Positions 21,883 to 34,656 of a stretch of 64,000 bases of DNA are shown here, one piece after another (position 1 is the stretch's first letter; every line of letters starts with the position of its first letter). Both the position numbers and the translations under genes were made by a program. Origin of the DNA: Hygrophila difformis (taxonomy: Eukaryota > Streptophyta > Magnoliopsida > Lamiales > Acanthaceae); the NCBI GenBank assembly GCA_030278955.1, contig JAOANR010000006.1, positions 30,299,124-30,363,123 on the forward strand. The letters run 5' to 3'. Below the pieces are notes generated by a model, which ran no database searches, had not been told where the DNA came from, and saw only the letters and a list, made by a program, of their open reading frames with translations.

Positions 21883-22749
21883 CAGAGCTTCCACAACAAA
21901 AAAAAGGAGATCAAGAATTTTGCCAAAAAGCAGCTTGGGACAAAAAGAACAACAGGAGGTTCCACACCCCTTAAGGGTTAGGTAGGTAGTTAGTTTAGTT
22001 TAGTTTATTTTTCTTGCAAGTAGTGTAATCTTTACATGCTTTGATCTTAGTTTAGTGTAGAAGCAGTTTGTGTAACACTTAGAGTAGCCATTTCCAGAAT
22101 TTTTACAAGCTTTCTAGTTAGAATAAACCCTACCTTCAAGTTAATGATGGTTTTGGGTTCTTTATTTTGCTTTCAAAGTGTCAATACAAGAAAAATTTCC
22201 AGAAATGGTGTTATTCATGTGTTTTGGCACTCTTTAATGCTTTCTCTAGAAATAAATGCTTAGCATGTTTGTTTGTTTCAACTAGGTTACATTTATTATG
22301 TCCTAGTTGACATTCAAACTTAATAAATGCATGTTTGGTGGGTTTTTGGCTTGATTTTGTGCCTTAGAGCTTCAAATAAGTGTTCTTAGATTTTAGATGT
22401 TTTTAGGTTTGTTAATATTTATCTTTATGCCTTATTTTTCCTGCCTTGATTTGTATTTTATACTTCCTTAGATAACTTGAGTGTTCTTAGTTTATTCATG
22501 CAGTTCTTAGATAACTAGATGTTTTAGGTTCTTTGATCTTTGATCCTTTGTTTGTAGAAATAGGGTTTAAATCTTGCCAATACCCACTGGACATGTGTTT
22601 GTTTATTTCTTGAAAATTTCACTAGGGTGGCTGTGAAGTGACATTGATGTGAGATGAGGGATTTAGTAAATCTAAACCCATCATTACAGCACAGTGTTCA
22701 CCTAACCCATACTTGTGAGAACAAAAATTGTTGTTGTTCAAAAATGTGT

Positions 22750-23197
22750 AATTCGAATTGAGGCAATTCGAATTATCTCGAATTGCCTAAGAAATTCGAA
22801 TTGCATAACCAAAAATTTCCTTCATGTGGTTTTCAACCAATTTGAATTCTCTAATTCGAATTAATTCGAATTGGGAAGGGAAACCACATTGTATTGCATA
22901 CCATCCATTCATGCCTTAGTTTATTTTCCATCTCTTACCAATTCGAATTGTGCAATTCGAATTAATTCGAATTGCTGAACAATTCGAATTCACCCTCCTC
23001 TTGAGGTATATGCCTTAGTCAATTTTGAGCAATGAAAGGACTTCACCAATTCGAATTGTCCAATTCGAATTAATTCGAATTGCTCAACAATTCGAATTAG
23101 ATGATATCTCATTTCTTTGCAAGGATTAATTGGTTAAAGTAATACTTCATTCTTCATGCATTCTCAATTCGAATTACCCCAATAATTCGAATTGAAC
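22750..23197. repeat. palindrome cluster, AATTCGAATT type, downstream of the unit A TATA box
   Basis: Five further blocks (near 22750, 22838, 22939, 23046, 23164) with the same motif and the same nested order. They lie in the putative transcribed part, between segments conserved with unit B. Confidence 0.92.
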
Positions 23198-25802
23198 TAT
23201 CCTTTTATTTTGAAAACTCCAAAAATATTTTCTTTCATGATTTGTGTAAGTTGCATGGGTGTATTGGGCCTAGGCCCAGTTCATCTGATTTCTATCCATT
23301 ACACATTTCAACCCATTAGTGTCCACTTATTGTGTGCTTAACACCCACACAATACCAAAAAATATTTTCCTTATTTTCAAATTTTCTCTTTCGTTGTGTG
23401 TATGAACGGATAATGAGAAACACCACAGATTAATGTTGGTGAAAGGTCCCTTCATAGGGATATCGATTAACCCGTCTTCTGTGTGTCAATCATTATCTGT
23501 TATTTTGCATGATCTGGTTAGTGGTTGGTGGAAGCTTCGGCGAGCGTTCTCTTCACTAAGAGTTTCGATTAGTCACTCAGCCAATTCCTAATCAGATACA
23601 ATTTTAATTTTCCTTATCTTAATTTCTCAACCTGAATTCAAGTTGCAATAGTATCAACTGATGTCGACCAACATCAGTTGAGAAATATTACAACAAGAAA
23701 TATGTGGGTTCTTCTTCTACTCATAGACAAAAGAAAACTCAACGACGGCGGTCACCGTGGTTTGGAATTCTTTTTTTCTAAAATCAATCATCTGGGAAAA
23801 TTGGGAACCGGACAGCAGATGTTTGCAGTCCGGAGAACCCCAACTATCTCTGGCACTCTTTTTAGTCGATTTCTTCTTATCTCTGGCTAATCCACTCTTG
23901 TGTATCACATTCTGTCTAACCCCACCATATATTTTGGGGTGTTTTATTTTCCTTTTCATATACTTGTATGCATGATACTATTATGTAGATGTTCCGGTCT
24001 TATTGCTATTTTGGGGATCCATCCCTTCGGACACAGAAGTCTTGATTTAAATCTGATGTTGCATAATAAACTTCCAACAAAAATTCCTTTATAAAATCCG
24101 GATCTGAGTAAGGGATAAATTCGACAGTTATGACTAATTCATCTTCCACTGGGGATTGATTTTGAGAGCTTAGAAGCAGAGTCAGCGATTAGGTCTCATC
24201 TAGACTGAAAGGATCTGTGTTTTAATTGAGAGTTTAGTACCTGTCTAGGGAATGATTTTCAAATATCCAGTGGTTTCTCAAAATTGCTGTGTGTTGGAAA
24301 TCTGATATTAGATATCGCATTAAGTCAATATCCACTTGGGTGTAGATGAGATGTGATAAATAATACTAGAGGAACAACATATAGGCCTTGGTGAATTTCT
24401 AAGGTAAGGTCGAGTATTCCTTCGACTACTATCTTCTTTTGCCAAAGTCTAGAATTGAGTCTTGAGTGAGTACATCCGGAATAGGTTCATTTATGGATCT
24501 GTTTCATTTAGTTTGTATCTCATAACTACCCAGATGTTGTAAGCCCTGTGGCTTATTGATATCTCGGGGGTTATTGATCTGCATCTGGTCACCAAGACCA
24601 GGGGCTCTTTTATACTAACGGAAAGAGACGTTTTTAACGCTTCCGAGTGATAGATTTAAATGCTTTCTTTACAGCTTTCTTTACTGCTTTCTTTTAAATG
24701 TTTTCATAGAGGTCACTCGGAAGAATTAGGGGCTGTCCATCTGTTAAAAGGTTTGAGAGTTATGGAATGGTTTGGGGCTTTATTTGAAACTTTGGGTGTG
24801 ACATGGGGGAATGATAGGAGTACTTGGCATGTCAACTAATGATATGTTAGGTGTTGCTTATCCACCACAGATGAATGATACGCCTTAGCATGGCCATGTG
24901 AGGGCAGTTGTGAGTCTGTGGTATCTTAGAAGTTGTTGTCTTAAGAGCATGTAAATTCTCACCATAAGTACCTGTCTGCTAAAGGGAACATGGTGCAGAA
25001 AGCATGAGAGTTAGCTAACTAGAGGATTATCCCAAGCTAAGATCTGTGTATTAAAAATGGAAGTTTAAATTGTGTTTCATCTGAATCTTGTCCAATCTTT
25101 ATTATTTCCTCCCTGTTCCTTCTGTCATATTTAAACTTGCTTTCTAGATAGAGTAGCATAATTTTATATTGCTTTCGTAGTATAGATTTAATTGCTTTCT
25201 TCGACCTAATTTACCATGCTTTGTAGGATAATTTTTACTGCTTTCATGATCTGGTTTAATTTATGTCAAGTAGTTGTTAGAAAACCCTTGCAAAACTTGA
25301 AACGAGTAACCGAGTGGAAAATCTTAGTAAACGACGTGGGCCTTGCTTCCATCGCACATCCTCCAGTGAACGATCCGGTACTTACTATAAATTACTGCAA
25401 TTTTTGACCCATGCGCTTTCGGGAGCACAGTTTCTTGACACGAGTAAATAAAAACACAACATTTTGGGAAAATACTCATACAGTGGGAAGATGTTCAAAA
25501 GCTTCATGGCAGGTGCTTCCGTGACATGAAATTATGAGAAGTATCATGGCGCAGATACCAGGGACTTTCAGGGTGACAGACTGACGGTCAATCCCGGTTG
25601 CATCGTGATACTTGTCAAAAGTTTCATGGCGGGAAGGACCACAGCGCCATTTGAGATCAAAACACCCCACATGAGTAATAAAAAGGAAAATCTTAATATA
25701 TCCTTAAACCCCTTCCCTAAATCATAACTCTTTTCATTTAATAAATCCAAACCTGATATTTCAGAAAATTACTCGTGTTGATGAAACTCGTCAAAAGTTT
25801 CA
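23198..25802 (+). other. unit A distal part, non-coding, conserved with unit B
   Basis: No palindromes and no convincing coding frame. Blocks such as AAACGACGTGGGCC (about 25330) and the TGAAACTTTTGAC repeats near the end match 43206-45330 in reverse complement. Conservation between A and B is clearer here than elsewhere. Confidence 0.65.
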
Positions 25803-26145
25803 CTTTCAAAAGTGTTCTCCCCCATCCGTGTTTGTCTTGAACTTGCGTTCATTTCCCTCACGCCATCAAGTTGGAAACTTGCTCGATGGATTGTCAATGA
25901 ATGATGCACTTGAAGGAAGCCATTTGTCTTGAGCTTGACTCATTTCCCTTGGCAAGTTCGGGTCCCCTTCATTCATAAGTTTCATTATCTTTTGTTTTAC
26001 AACTTAGTCTCATCTTCTTTTGTGTGTGTTCTTGTTCTTCATCAATGTTCACACCCCTATTCTCCTAATCATCATTTTACCTAACCCTAAAATTCAGACA
26101 ACACTAATCTGGATATTGTCACTAAACAAGTTCCGATCTACGGCA
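25803..26145 (+). repeat. 5' LTR of CRM-2, second part
   Basis: CTTTCAAAAGTGTTC to CTACGGCA, matching 33391-33734 of the 3' LTR. Confidence 0.92.
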
Positions 26146-26160
26146 TATTTATAGAAAATT

Positions 26161-26173
26161 TGGTATCAGAGCC
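26161..26173 (+). promoter_or_regulatory. primer binding site of CRM-2
   Basis: TGGTATCAGAGCC, complementary to initiator Met tRNA, 15 bases after the LTR end. Confidence 0.9.
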
Positions 26174-27533
26174 AAACTTGTTGGTGCAATAGGATTATTC
26201 TCCATATTTTCTTGTTATTATCCGTGTGTTATTTGTGTTCTCATCCATATAAAAATCTGTGAAAACCCTAAAAATATTTCGTACCTTGTAACTCTCGGCC
26301 ATACCACATTTTTTCCATCTCTTGTTTGTTGTTGATGTTAGTCTTGTTGTCCTAATCTCATGTATGAATGTGCTTGCATGATTGCTTGAGTTCATTGGAT
26401 TAAACAAGATTATTAAGAGCAAACAATGAAGGGTTTTTGGGTTTAGGAGTGAGACTTTTTTTCTTGGTTTCATATTGTTCTTGACAAGGTTCATCTTGTT
26501 CTTGACAAATTGATGTAATAGTGTAAGTTTGATCTTGCATGAGAAGAGGCTAGCATGTGTAGCCGTGATCATTAAATGTCCAATCATGTGCAAATTCGGC
26601 TCCTTGTTTAATATGAATATATTGTAAAGAAATCTGTAGCATTTAATTCCCCAAGGAGGTACAAGACATTCAGCCGAAAAAGGAGGAAGAAAGTCAAAAT
26701 TTGCGGACCAACCAATTCGGAAGCAATTCGGTCTACCCTCAATTCGGACTAGACCGAATTAGCTAGCATAGACCGCACCAATCCTCATACGGAAGAAAAT
26801 TGCCAAAGTTCAACACCCCAATTCGGTCTCCATCAAATTCGGTCTAAACCGAATCGACCCTAGACCAAATTTCCTGAAGGAAATTACGCATCATCAATTT
26901 GGAAGCCATCAATTCGGTCTCTTTCAGATTCGGTCTCCTGGTGCAACATAGACCGAATTGGGCTCCTCTAAACCGAATTGAGCACCCAGAATTTTTCAAG
27001 TGTTGTGGTGTAATTCCATCTCTAGTATTATTTTCTCCTTTTCACATATTTGAGTGTTTTGAGTGAATTTACAATAAAATGAATATCGGACTGGCACAAT
27101 CTGAAACCTAGCCCGAGAAGCCACATGAGTACTTGTACAATAAAGTGGATATCGTGACTGGCATTTTGTGAAACCTAGCCCGAGAAGTCATTGAGTAAAT
27201 TTGTGAGCTTTATTTTTCCACTTCTAAATTGGGACAAATATCACTGTTCTTCGCTTGCGATATCTGTTTAAAACTGTGAACTTGATCCGATTGCAGTACA
27301 TGCATACATATCTGTGCTTTTCTTGATTGAGTCGAACGGTTCATTTGACTCTTGAACTGTGCGTACGAAATATCTGTGTGTACTTCTCTTGCATCTGATT
27401 GAACTATCTGAGCAGGTGACGAACTGAAGTGGTGTTGAGAACCAGGATTCAGTGCAAATTTGAGAGATCACTCTATATATTTCAGCACTTGTTTTCTGAC
27501 CTACCTTATATCTATATTATTTTTCTAAGTATC
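26174..27533 (+). other. CRM-2 untranslated leader
   Basis: 1.36 kb without coding signal, holding the palindrome cluster at 26713-26980. A segment near 27080-27190 carries two similar copies of a CTGGCA...GAAACCTAGCCCGAGAAG string. Confidence 0.7.
26713..26980. repeat. palindrome cluster, AATTCGGTCTA type (CRM-2 leader)
   Basis: Eight or more half-sites AATTCGGTCT or its complement TAGACCGAATT, some diverged. This is the downstream counterpart of the U3 cluster. Confidence 0.85.
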
Positions 27534-29366
27534 ATGGCAGGAAACACAGAGCCAAATTTGACTGACATCATGGAAATGCTACGATCAATGAGCGAGAATA
27601 CTGTTAAAAGGGCTGATTTCGAAACCCTTAAGCAAAGTCTTGATGTTAATGTTTCAAATATTACTGCCGTAAATGAGCGCATTGATAATTTGAGCAATGA
27701 ATTTGCAGGACGCATGAAATTACAAGATGAGGCGTTGGCACAACGATTGATGCAACGGGTTGAACGAAGGCTGGAAGATGCTTTCTATCATCCTTCCGCC
27801 TCCGGACAAAATGGAGCATCTGGGAGCAACAGTCACGTCCAAGGAACTGACATGGCTGATGCAGAGGAGGCCATAGCTGAAAGGGAAGCGGAACAAGTCA
27901 CGATAGGGACATTTGATCATCGGCAAGGGCCCGATACCCGAAGAACACCACCTCCGATGGCTCCAATCCCTCCCCCTCCTGTCGCAGTCGAAGGGTTACG
28001 CATCAATGATCCTCTGGCCATGCCTCCACCACCTATGCAAAATCGGCACCAGAATGCGCCTGTAATGGACCGTGATGATCACGATGACGTGGATGACAAT
28101 CTGCAGTGTATCAAATTCACCATCCCTACTTTCAGAGGGACTAGTGATCCGAATGAATTCCACGATTGGAGGAACACAATGGAAATGATCTACAACTGCC
28201 ACAACTACTCTGATTTCAAGAATATCCAGTTGGCAGTTCAAGAATTCAAAGATTATGCCCAACTCTGGTGGCAAAAGTTCACAATTGATCATCACAATGC
28301 CGGACAACCCTAAGTCACCGACTGGGAATATTTTCTGCAACTCATGGAGAGAAGATTCGTGCCTCCTACCTACAAACCAGATATGTACATGAAGGTGATC
28401 AGTCTGAAGCAGGAATCAAGGACTGTTGAAGAATATTACCGCGAAATGGAAATGCTCATGATGCGAGCACAGTTCAATGAAGATCCTTTGATCACCCTGA
28501 CCAGATTCGAGAAAGGTTTGAGACCCGAAATCTTCGAAGAAATGGACATCAGAGGGTATGTGAATATCACTGATCTGGTGAGAAAAGCCGCAAAGTTTGA
28601 GGCCCAACTCAAAAGGAGAACCCACCGGACTTCTACAGGTTACAACCCAAACAAGCCATGGTTAATCCGACCACCCGAGAGGACAGAGAAACCCAAAATC
28701 CTCCAGCCAACACCATCGCCGGTTCGTGATGAGGGAGGTTACAGGCCTAAAAGGTTTGAACTGGGTAAAAATTTCAGGGAATACAACCGGGAAGATCGGA
28801 ACCGGAATCCGAGGCGAGTTCAACATCCACCCGCCAAAGACAAAAGAGAAATCACTTGTTGGAAATGCGGCAAGAAAGGCCATTATGCAAATGAGTGCAA
28901 TAATCCAAGACGAGTGGCTATACTCAATACAGGCGAGGATGAAAGACCTGTGATCGAGATTGAACCAGGAGTATTCAAAGTTGTTGATTTTGAGGATGAG
29001 GATGACTGTGACGAAGATCCAAGGTGCTATCAAATTGATGAACCAGTCAATCCAGAAATCAATGAGGACAATGAGGAAGATGTGAATCTGCTGGTAGCCA
29101 TGAGGGTGCTAAACGCTGACAGAGAGCCAGAAGTCTCACCCAACGAACAAAGGGAAAATCTCTTCCATTTTCGTTGCACCATTGATAACGGAAGCTGCAC
29201 CAATATTGTTAGTTTGTATACTGTGCACAGATTGCAGCTACCAACAGAGGAGCATTCCAATCCCCTACTTACTACACTGGATGAACAACAGTGGCAAGAC
29301 CAAGGTCTCCCAACAGGCATGGGTCCCTATCACGAAGGGTACCTACTCGGAAAGAGTATTATGTGA
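27534..29366 (+). pseudogene. CRM-2 gag and protease start
   Basis: ATG at 27534 opens MAGNTEPNLTDIMEML. The capsid-like part includes DPNEFHDWRNTMEMIYNCHN (about 28147-28206), and the zinc knuckle C-WK-C-GKKG-H-YANE-C is at 28857-28898. The protease motif IDNGSCTNIVS follows near 29185. One in-frame TAA (28311-28313) breaks gag. A frame change near 29265 separates the protease start from its second half, which reads on in another frame (LLHWMNN..., ACHVLLGRPW). DNGS in place of the common DTG/DSG is usual for this group of gypsy elements. Capsid and nucleocapsid would package the RNA. Confidence 0.9.
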
Positions 29367-29967
29367 TGTGTTTCCCATGAACGCTTGTCACGTTTTGCTT
29401 GGAAGACCGTGGCTTTATGATAAGGACGCCACTTACCGAGGAAGATCTAATGTTTTATATTTTAAACATGGGCAAAAAGAATATCTATTTAAACCTTTAT
29501 CTATGAAAGCCGTCAGATTAGACCAGGAGAAGTTGAAAAATAAAGTAGCTCAAGCGGAAGCTGACCACAAGGCAAGGGAAAAAGGAAAAGCCAAAATAGG
29601 TGAAGATTCATCAAGCTTGGATCAATGTCTGATATTGACTAAAACAACATTTCAGCAAGCAGCAAAAGAACCTGACTTCTCAGGTCACTGTTTTCTTGCA
29701 TTAATTAAACTTGATGAATCTCTCAATAGAACTGTTCATACTGCACCTGATTTGCCTTTGGAATTTTCCAGAATGCTCGACAAAAATCAGGATATCTTTC
29801 CGGAAGAAGTGCCAGCTGGTTTACCACCACTCCGAGGTGTGGAACATCGTATTGACTTTGTACTCGGAGCTTCGATCCCCAACAGACCTGCGTACCGCAT
29901 GAATCCCGAGGAAACAATGGAAATTCAGCGGCAAGTACAAGCACTGCTCGAAAAAGGTTGGGTTTGA
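29265..29967 (+). pseudogene. CRM-2 protease second half and linker to the reverse transcriptase
   Basis: Begins with LLHWMNNSGKTKVSQQAWVP and the PMNACHVLLGRPW motif of CRM-type proteases. It passes through a Lys/Glu-rich linker and reaches the RT N-terminus (AGLPPLRGVEHRIDF, NRPAYRMNPEE). It ends in TGA at 29965-29967, where related copies keep an open frame. The frame then continues directly into the RT. Confidence 0.88.
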
Positions 29968-29973
29968 GAAAGT

Positions 29974-32532
29974 TTGTCTCCGTGTGCTGTTCCAGTCTTA
30001 CTTGTTCCGAAGAAGAATGGCGAATGGCGTATGTGTGTTGCCTGTCGGGCAGTCAATGCTATTACGGTCAAATATCGTCATCCAATTCCCCGACTGGACG
30101 ACATGCTAGATGAACTCGGTGGCGCTAGTCTTTTTACCAAGATCGATTTAAAGAGCGGATATCATCAAATCAGAATGCAACCAGGGGATGAATGGAAGAC
30201 CGCCTTCAAGACGAAGTTTGGTCTATATGAGTGGCTTGTTATGCCATTCGGCCTTATGAATGCCCCCTCTACATTTATGCGTTTGATGAATGAGACTCTT
30301 AGACAATTCATAGGAAAATTTGTAGTAGTTTATTTTGATGACATTCTTATTTACATCTGTACTCTAATCGATCATGTAAATCATGTGCAACAGGTACTGG
30401 ATCGATTGACAGAAGTTCGCTTGTACGCCAACTTTGAGAAGTGTAGCTTCTGTGTACCGGAAGTGACATTTCTTGGGTTTGTCGTAGGAAAAGATGGACT
30501 GAAAGTGGACGAATCAAAGATCAAGGCTATAACTGACTGGAAGCCGCCAACCACTGTGCATGAAGTACACAGTTTTCTGGGTTTGAGTGGTTTCTTCAGA
30601 AGATTCGTCCCACAGTTTAGCGTCATTGCGGCTCCAATCACTGCACTGCTCAGGAAAGACATTCCGTTCAAATGGGGACTAGCACAACAGAAAGCATTTG
30701 ACGACCTTAATGATAAGCTCACTCATGCACCTGTCCTAGCATTACCAAATTTCGACTTACCATTCGAAATCGAAAGTGATGCGTCAGGTACGGGCATGGG
30801 AGCAGTTTTGCTTCAAGAAAGGAGACCAATAGCATACTACAGTGAGAAGTTCAGTGGAGCACAACAGAATTATTCCACGTACGACAAGGAACTATATGAT
30901 GTTGTTCAATCTTTGAGGACATGGCAACACTATCTGAGAGGAAGAGAATTCGTGATCAACACTGATCATGAGACGCTTAAGCACATAAGGGTTCAGGGAC
31001 AATTGAGCAAAAGGCACGCTCGGTGGAGCACGTTTATAGAGTCCTTTCCTTACGTAATTAAGTACAAGAAAGGGAAAGACAATGTGGTTGCAGATGCACT
31101 CTCCAGAAGAACAACATTGGCCACATTTGCAACTACTCATCTGTTTGGATTTGAGCATATCAAGAGTCAGTACTCCACTGACGAAGATTTCAGAGTGTTG
31201 TATGAGAGGACGAAGCGGAATGGATTCAAGGAGTTTTCCCAACTAAACGGGTTTCTGTACTACGGAAACAGATTATGCATCCCAAAGGGATCTGTTAAAG
31301 AATTACTGATTCAAGAGGCTCATGGAGGTGGTCTCATGGGACACTTTGGGAAAGATGCAACTCTGGGGATTCTCATCGAAAAGTTCTACTGGCCAAAGAT
31401 GCAAGCCCAGGTTGTTCGCTTCATTGCCAAGTGCTTGGTCTGTCTGAAGGCCAAGTCAACTGTTAAACCCCACGGCTTATATCAAGCATTACCTGTGCCA
31501 GAAGGACCCTGGCTGGACATATCAATGGACTTCGTGCTTGGACTACCACGGACTGCAAGAGGCAAAGATTCAATATTTGTGGTAGTTGATCGATTCTCCA
31601 AGATGGCACATTTCATACCATGTACGAAGACTAATGACGCCAGGCATATCTCGAATCTATTCTTCAGAGAAGTGGTACGTCTTCATGGAGTACCAAAGTC
31701 AATCGTGTCTGACCGCGATGCCAAGTTCATAAGCTACTTCTGGAAAGGCTTTTGGCGTGAGATGGGTACACAACTTTTGTTCTCAACGTCTTACCATCCT
31801 CAGACGGACGGACGGACAGAAGCGGTAAATCGTGTGTTGGGTAACCTCCTGCGCATAATTACTTCTTCGAGCTCCAAAAGTTGGGATGAATGTTTACCTT
31901 ACATTGAATTTGCGTATAATCGTCACATTCATCGTGCCACACACATGTCGCCCTTTGAGGTCGTTTATGGATTTAACCCGATGACCCCTCTCGATTTTCT
32001 GCCACTACCTAGTAGTGAGCGTCTTAACTTCAATGGCAGGGATAGGGCTAAGGCAATCAAGGATCTGCACGAGAAGGTTCGGAACAACTTGTTGAAGGCA
32101 TCAGAAACATATGCCAAATTTGCCAACAGGGGCAGAAAAAGGCTGTTGCTGAAACCAGGAGACTGGGTCTGGGTGCACATGAGAAAAGAACGTTTTCCTG
32201 CACAAACACATGGCAAACTTGCATCTCGTGGGACAGGAACTTACAAAGTCCTAGAGAAAATCAATGACAATGCCTATCGGATTGAGCTTCCTGATGACTT
32301 TAATATTAATCCGACTTTCAATGTTGCTGATTTATCTCTTTTCGAAAGAGATGCTGAGTTGGATTCTGATCGGTTGATGTCTCAACCTTCCCAAGGGGGT
32401 GGGGATGGCGTAGTCGCCAGAACCAATGGATTAGTTATTCCAATAATCCCCGAAGGGCCAGTGTCCAAACAAAAGGCCAAGAAATTTTCTGATGCACTGT
32501 ATAAATTTTCTTGTAGGAAGCAGATAATCTGA
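29974..32532 (+). pseudogene. CRM-2 reverse transcriptase, RNase H and integrase (852 codons open)
   Basis: Residues here count from 29974. RT has the YFDD motif at residues 120-123 (30331-30342). RNase H has acidic residues in SDASGTG (269), NTDHETL (331) and ADALSRR (374). Integrase has an HHCC finger H450, H457, C487, C490, and D519, D580, E616, with exactly 35 residues between the last two (DD35E). All catalytic positions are kept, so this stretch is intact apart from the nonsense codon just upstream. The frame crosses the purine tract into the 3' LTR and ends ...EGPVSKQKAKKFSDALYKF, then a frame change. One T is lost relative to the 5' LTR, which reads about 40 residues further. The LTR-encoded tail in place of a classical chromodomain supports the CRM clade. 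Confidence 0.92.
32393..32405 (+). promoter_or_regulatory. polypurine tract of CRM-2
   Basis: AAGGGGGTGGGGA directly before the 3' LTR, and also translated as part of pol. Confidence 0.85.
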
Positions 32533-33734
32533 AACCACGGGAACCCAAAAACTGAAAATAATGATCCGGATAGATCAAGACCGGACAAGCTCGGAATCCA
32601 TTAATATGGATTCCTCACATCGGATTTAAATAAAGATGGAAGAAGGCCTTAGGATGCACAAGGAAAGCCCAACAAGCATGAACAGGCCCAAAACGGAGTT
32701 CGTCGGAAAGTGGCCGGAAAGCAGCCGGAACCACCACTGGACGTCGGACTTATTTTGTAATAGTATAGAAAATAAGAACGTGTGAAATTTGGCTAAGGCA
32801 TTGGGACCAATTCGGTCTAGCCAATTCGAAATAGCCAATTCGGTCTAGACCGAATTGGCCTAGACCGAATTGCCCCATGCCTTAGAAAAATTACTCACTC
32901 TCTCAATTCGGTATACCCCAATTCGGTCTAGACCGAATTGCTTCCTAGACCGAATTGCCTATACCGCATTAGTCAGCAATTATTTTCCAAGACTCCCAAT
33001 TCAGTCTATTGGCCAATTCGGTCTAAACCGAATTGCATCACATAAACCGAATTGCCCTCTGACTGTTATTATTATTACTATTACTTGTAATGTTTGTAAG
33101 TGTCCAATTCGGTCTTATGACCAATTCGGTCTAAACCGAATTGGCACCCCTTTCTCTTTTGTAATAGATAGGATTGGTCCCAATTCGATCTAGGCCATAC
33201 CAATTCGGTTTACACCATAGACCGAATTGATTCCCCCTAAACCGAATTAGGCCAATTTTGATGTATTTTTCATTTCTCTTGTTTCCCAAGGGGCTTGTCC
33301 GATATATATGACCTCCCCCTTCATTTGTAAACAATTTTGCTTAATATTGAAATCAACTCTCATATTTTCAAAGTTCACAACCGAGAGCACTCTTTCAAAA
33401 GTGTTCTCCCCCATCCGTGTTTGTCTTGAACTTGCGTTCATTTCAGTCACGCCATCAAGTTGGAAACTTGCTCGATGGATTGTCAATGAATGATGCACTT
33501 GAAGGAAGCCATTTGTCTTGAGCTTGACTCATTTCCCTTGGCAAGTTCGGGTCCCCTTCATTCATAAGTTTCATTATATTTTATTTTACAACTTAGTCTC
33601 ATCTTCTTTTGTGTGTGTTCTTGTTCTTCATCAATCTTCACACCCCTATTCTCCTAATCATCATTTTACCTAACCCTAAAATTCAGACAACACTAATCCG
33701 GATATTGTCACTAAACAAGTTTCGATCTACGGCA
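32406..33734 (+). repeat. 3' LTR of CRM-2
   Basis: 1329 bp, uninterrupted. Palindromes at 32808-33249, TATA at 33302-33309. Very similar to the two parts of the 5' LTR, with a few small indels. Confidence 0.93.
32808..33249. repeat. palindrome cluster, AATTCGGTCTAGACCGAATT type (CRM-2 3' LTR)
   Basis: The same arrangement as at 20519-20944, with one extra AATTCGGTCT half-site near 33107. Confidence 0.92.
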
Positions 33735-33739
33735 GGATT

Positions 33740-34656
33740 TTTGTGAGAGAAAATTGATATGTTACTGTTCATAAGAGTATGTTACTGTTCATAAGGGATA
33801 TTGTTTTTATAGATTATTATTATTATTATTATTATTATTAGGAAAATACCTTAGGTTTTACCCATTACTCTAGGGGCACAAAGAAGCTTAAAAATTGATT
33901 TTTTTTTTTATAAGCACTTAAAAGTTCATTTGGCACACCTAAAAAATATCTCATTTTTTCATTTACTATTAATTAATATATTAATGTTTTTTCTTAAATT
34001 TCGTAAAATAAAATCAAATATAACACTTCGAAAAAGAGGGGAAGCATAATAACGTAGGAATAAAAAGATGAAGAGAAACCATAGATGTTGACATTGTGGC
34101 TCAAGGCATCAAGTGAAGGACAGACAACTATGGCTGGCAATGTAATATTGGCTAGATTCTGTTCCCCTATACCTCTGCCCTATGTCACTGTGTCTCCATC
34201 CATTGTACCCAATATGTTCCACAATATGCACAATGTGCCAATCACCCATCTGCACCTCAAAATTCAAAATGTTCTTGAGACAGATAGATTCATCCTTAAA
34301 AGAATGGTATCAAACCAAAGAAATGTAGGGAAAAAAAATTAAAATTCAGAACCCAAAAAAAAAAAAAGGATACCAAACCATCATAAAACACCAAAAGTCA
34401 TTGTGATTTGTGAAGGAATCGGCTTGCCTGTTTAATCATGTGATATATTCATTTGTATTTTGATTATTATAATTACTTTAGACTAGATAGTAATGGGTAA
34501 TTATTGCGGGTTTTGTTTTTATTGGCAGATGATTTTATTGCCTATTTCATACATACGTATATCATATGTTCATATAAATATATTGTATTTTCACATAAGT
34601 GCATCAAATTTTCTCATATATTTTTGCAGTATCATAAGATGATTCATGCCTATCAC
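33740..34656. other. no gene recognised
   Basis: Includes a twice-repeated ATGTTACTGTTCATAAG (33758-33797) that also flanks CRM-2 on the left, and a short (TTA)n run at 33818-33840. An 85-codon open frame at 34085-34342 resembles nothing I know. Confidence 0.5.

Larger units (their letters stand above)
21086..25802 (+). mobile_element. unit A: solo-LTR-like element (4.7 kb) inside the CRM-2 5' LTR
   Basis: Begins TGATAATGGCCAAAATTG and ends GTCAAAAGTTTCA, TG...CA as for an LTR. It is related over most of its length, in opposite orientation, to unit B (43206-48730). It has no gag, pol, primer site or internal direct repeat of its ends, so I read it as a solo LTR of a retrotransposon with very long LTRs (Ogre/Tat-like elements have such LTRs). 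The TATA box at 21874 shows the sense direction is plus. Compared with the intact 3' LTR of CRM-2, the join GAGAGCACT/CTTTCAAAAG is exact, so no target duplication is left. A non-LTR DNA element cannot be excluded. Confidence 0.65.
20130..33734 (+). mobile_element. CRM-like Ty3/gypsy retrotransposon 2 (CRM-2)
   Basis: Both LTRs begin TGGCGTAGTCGCC and end CTACGGCA. A perfect 5-bp duplication GGATT sits at 20125-20129 and 33735-33739. The primer binding site is at 26161, gag starts at 27534, pol ends at 32532 inside the 3' LTR, and the purine tract is at 32393-32405. Gag, pol and the pol tail in the LTR are homologous to CRM-1, but the LTR palindromes are of another sequence. The 5' LTR is interrupted by unit A (21086-25802). 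Without it the element is about 8.9 kb. Confidence 0.92.

Noticed and set aside
21419..23197. Regularly spaced AATTCGAATT repeats resembling a CRISPR array
   Set aside because: Spacing and block content vary, repeats are self-palindromic and lie in a plant LTR-like unit. No cas genes are present.
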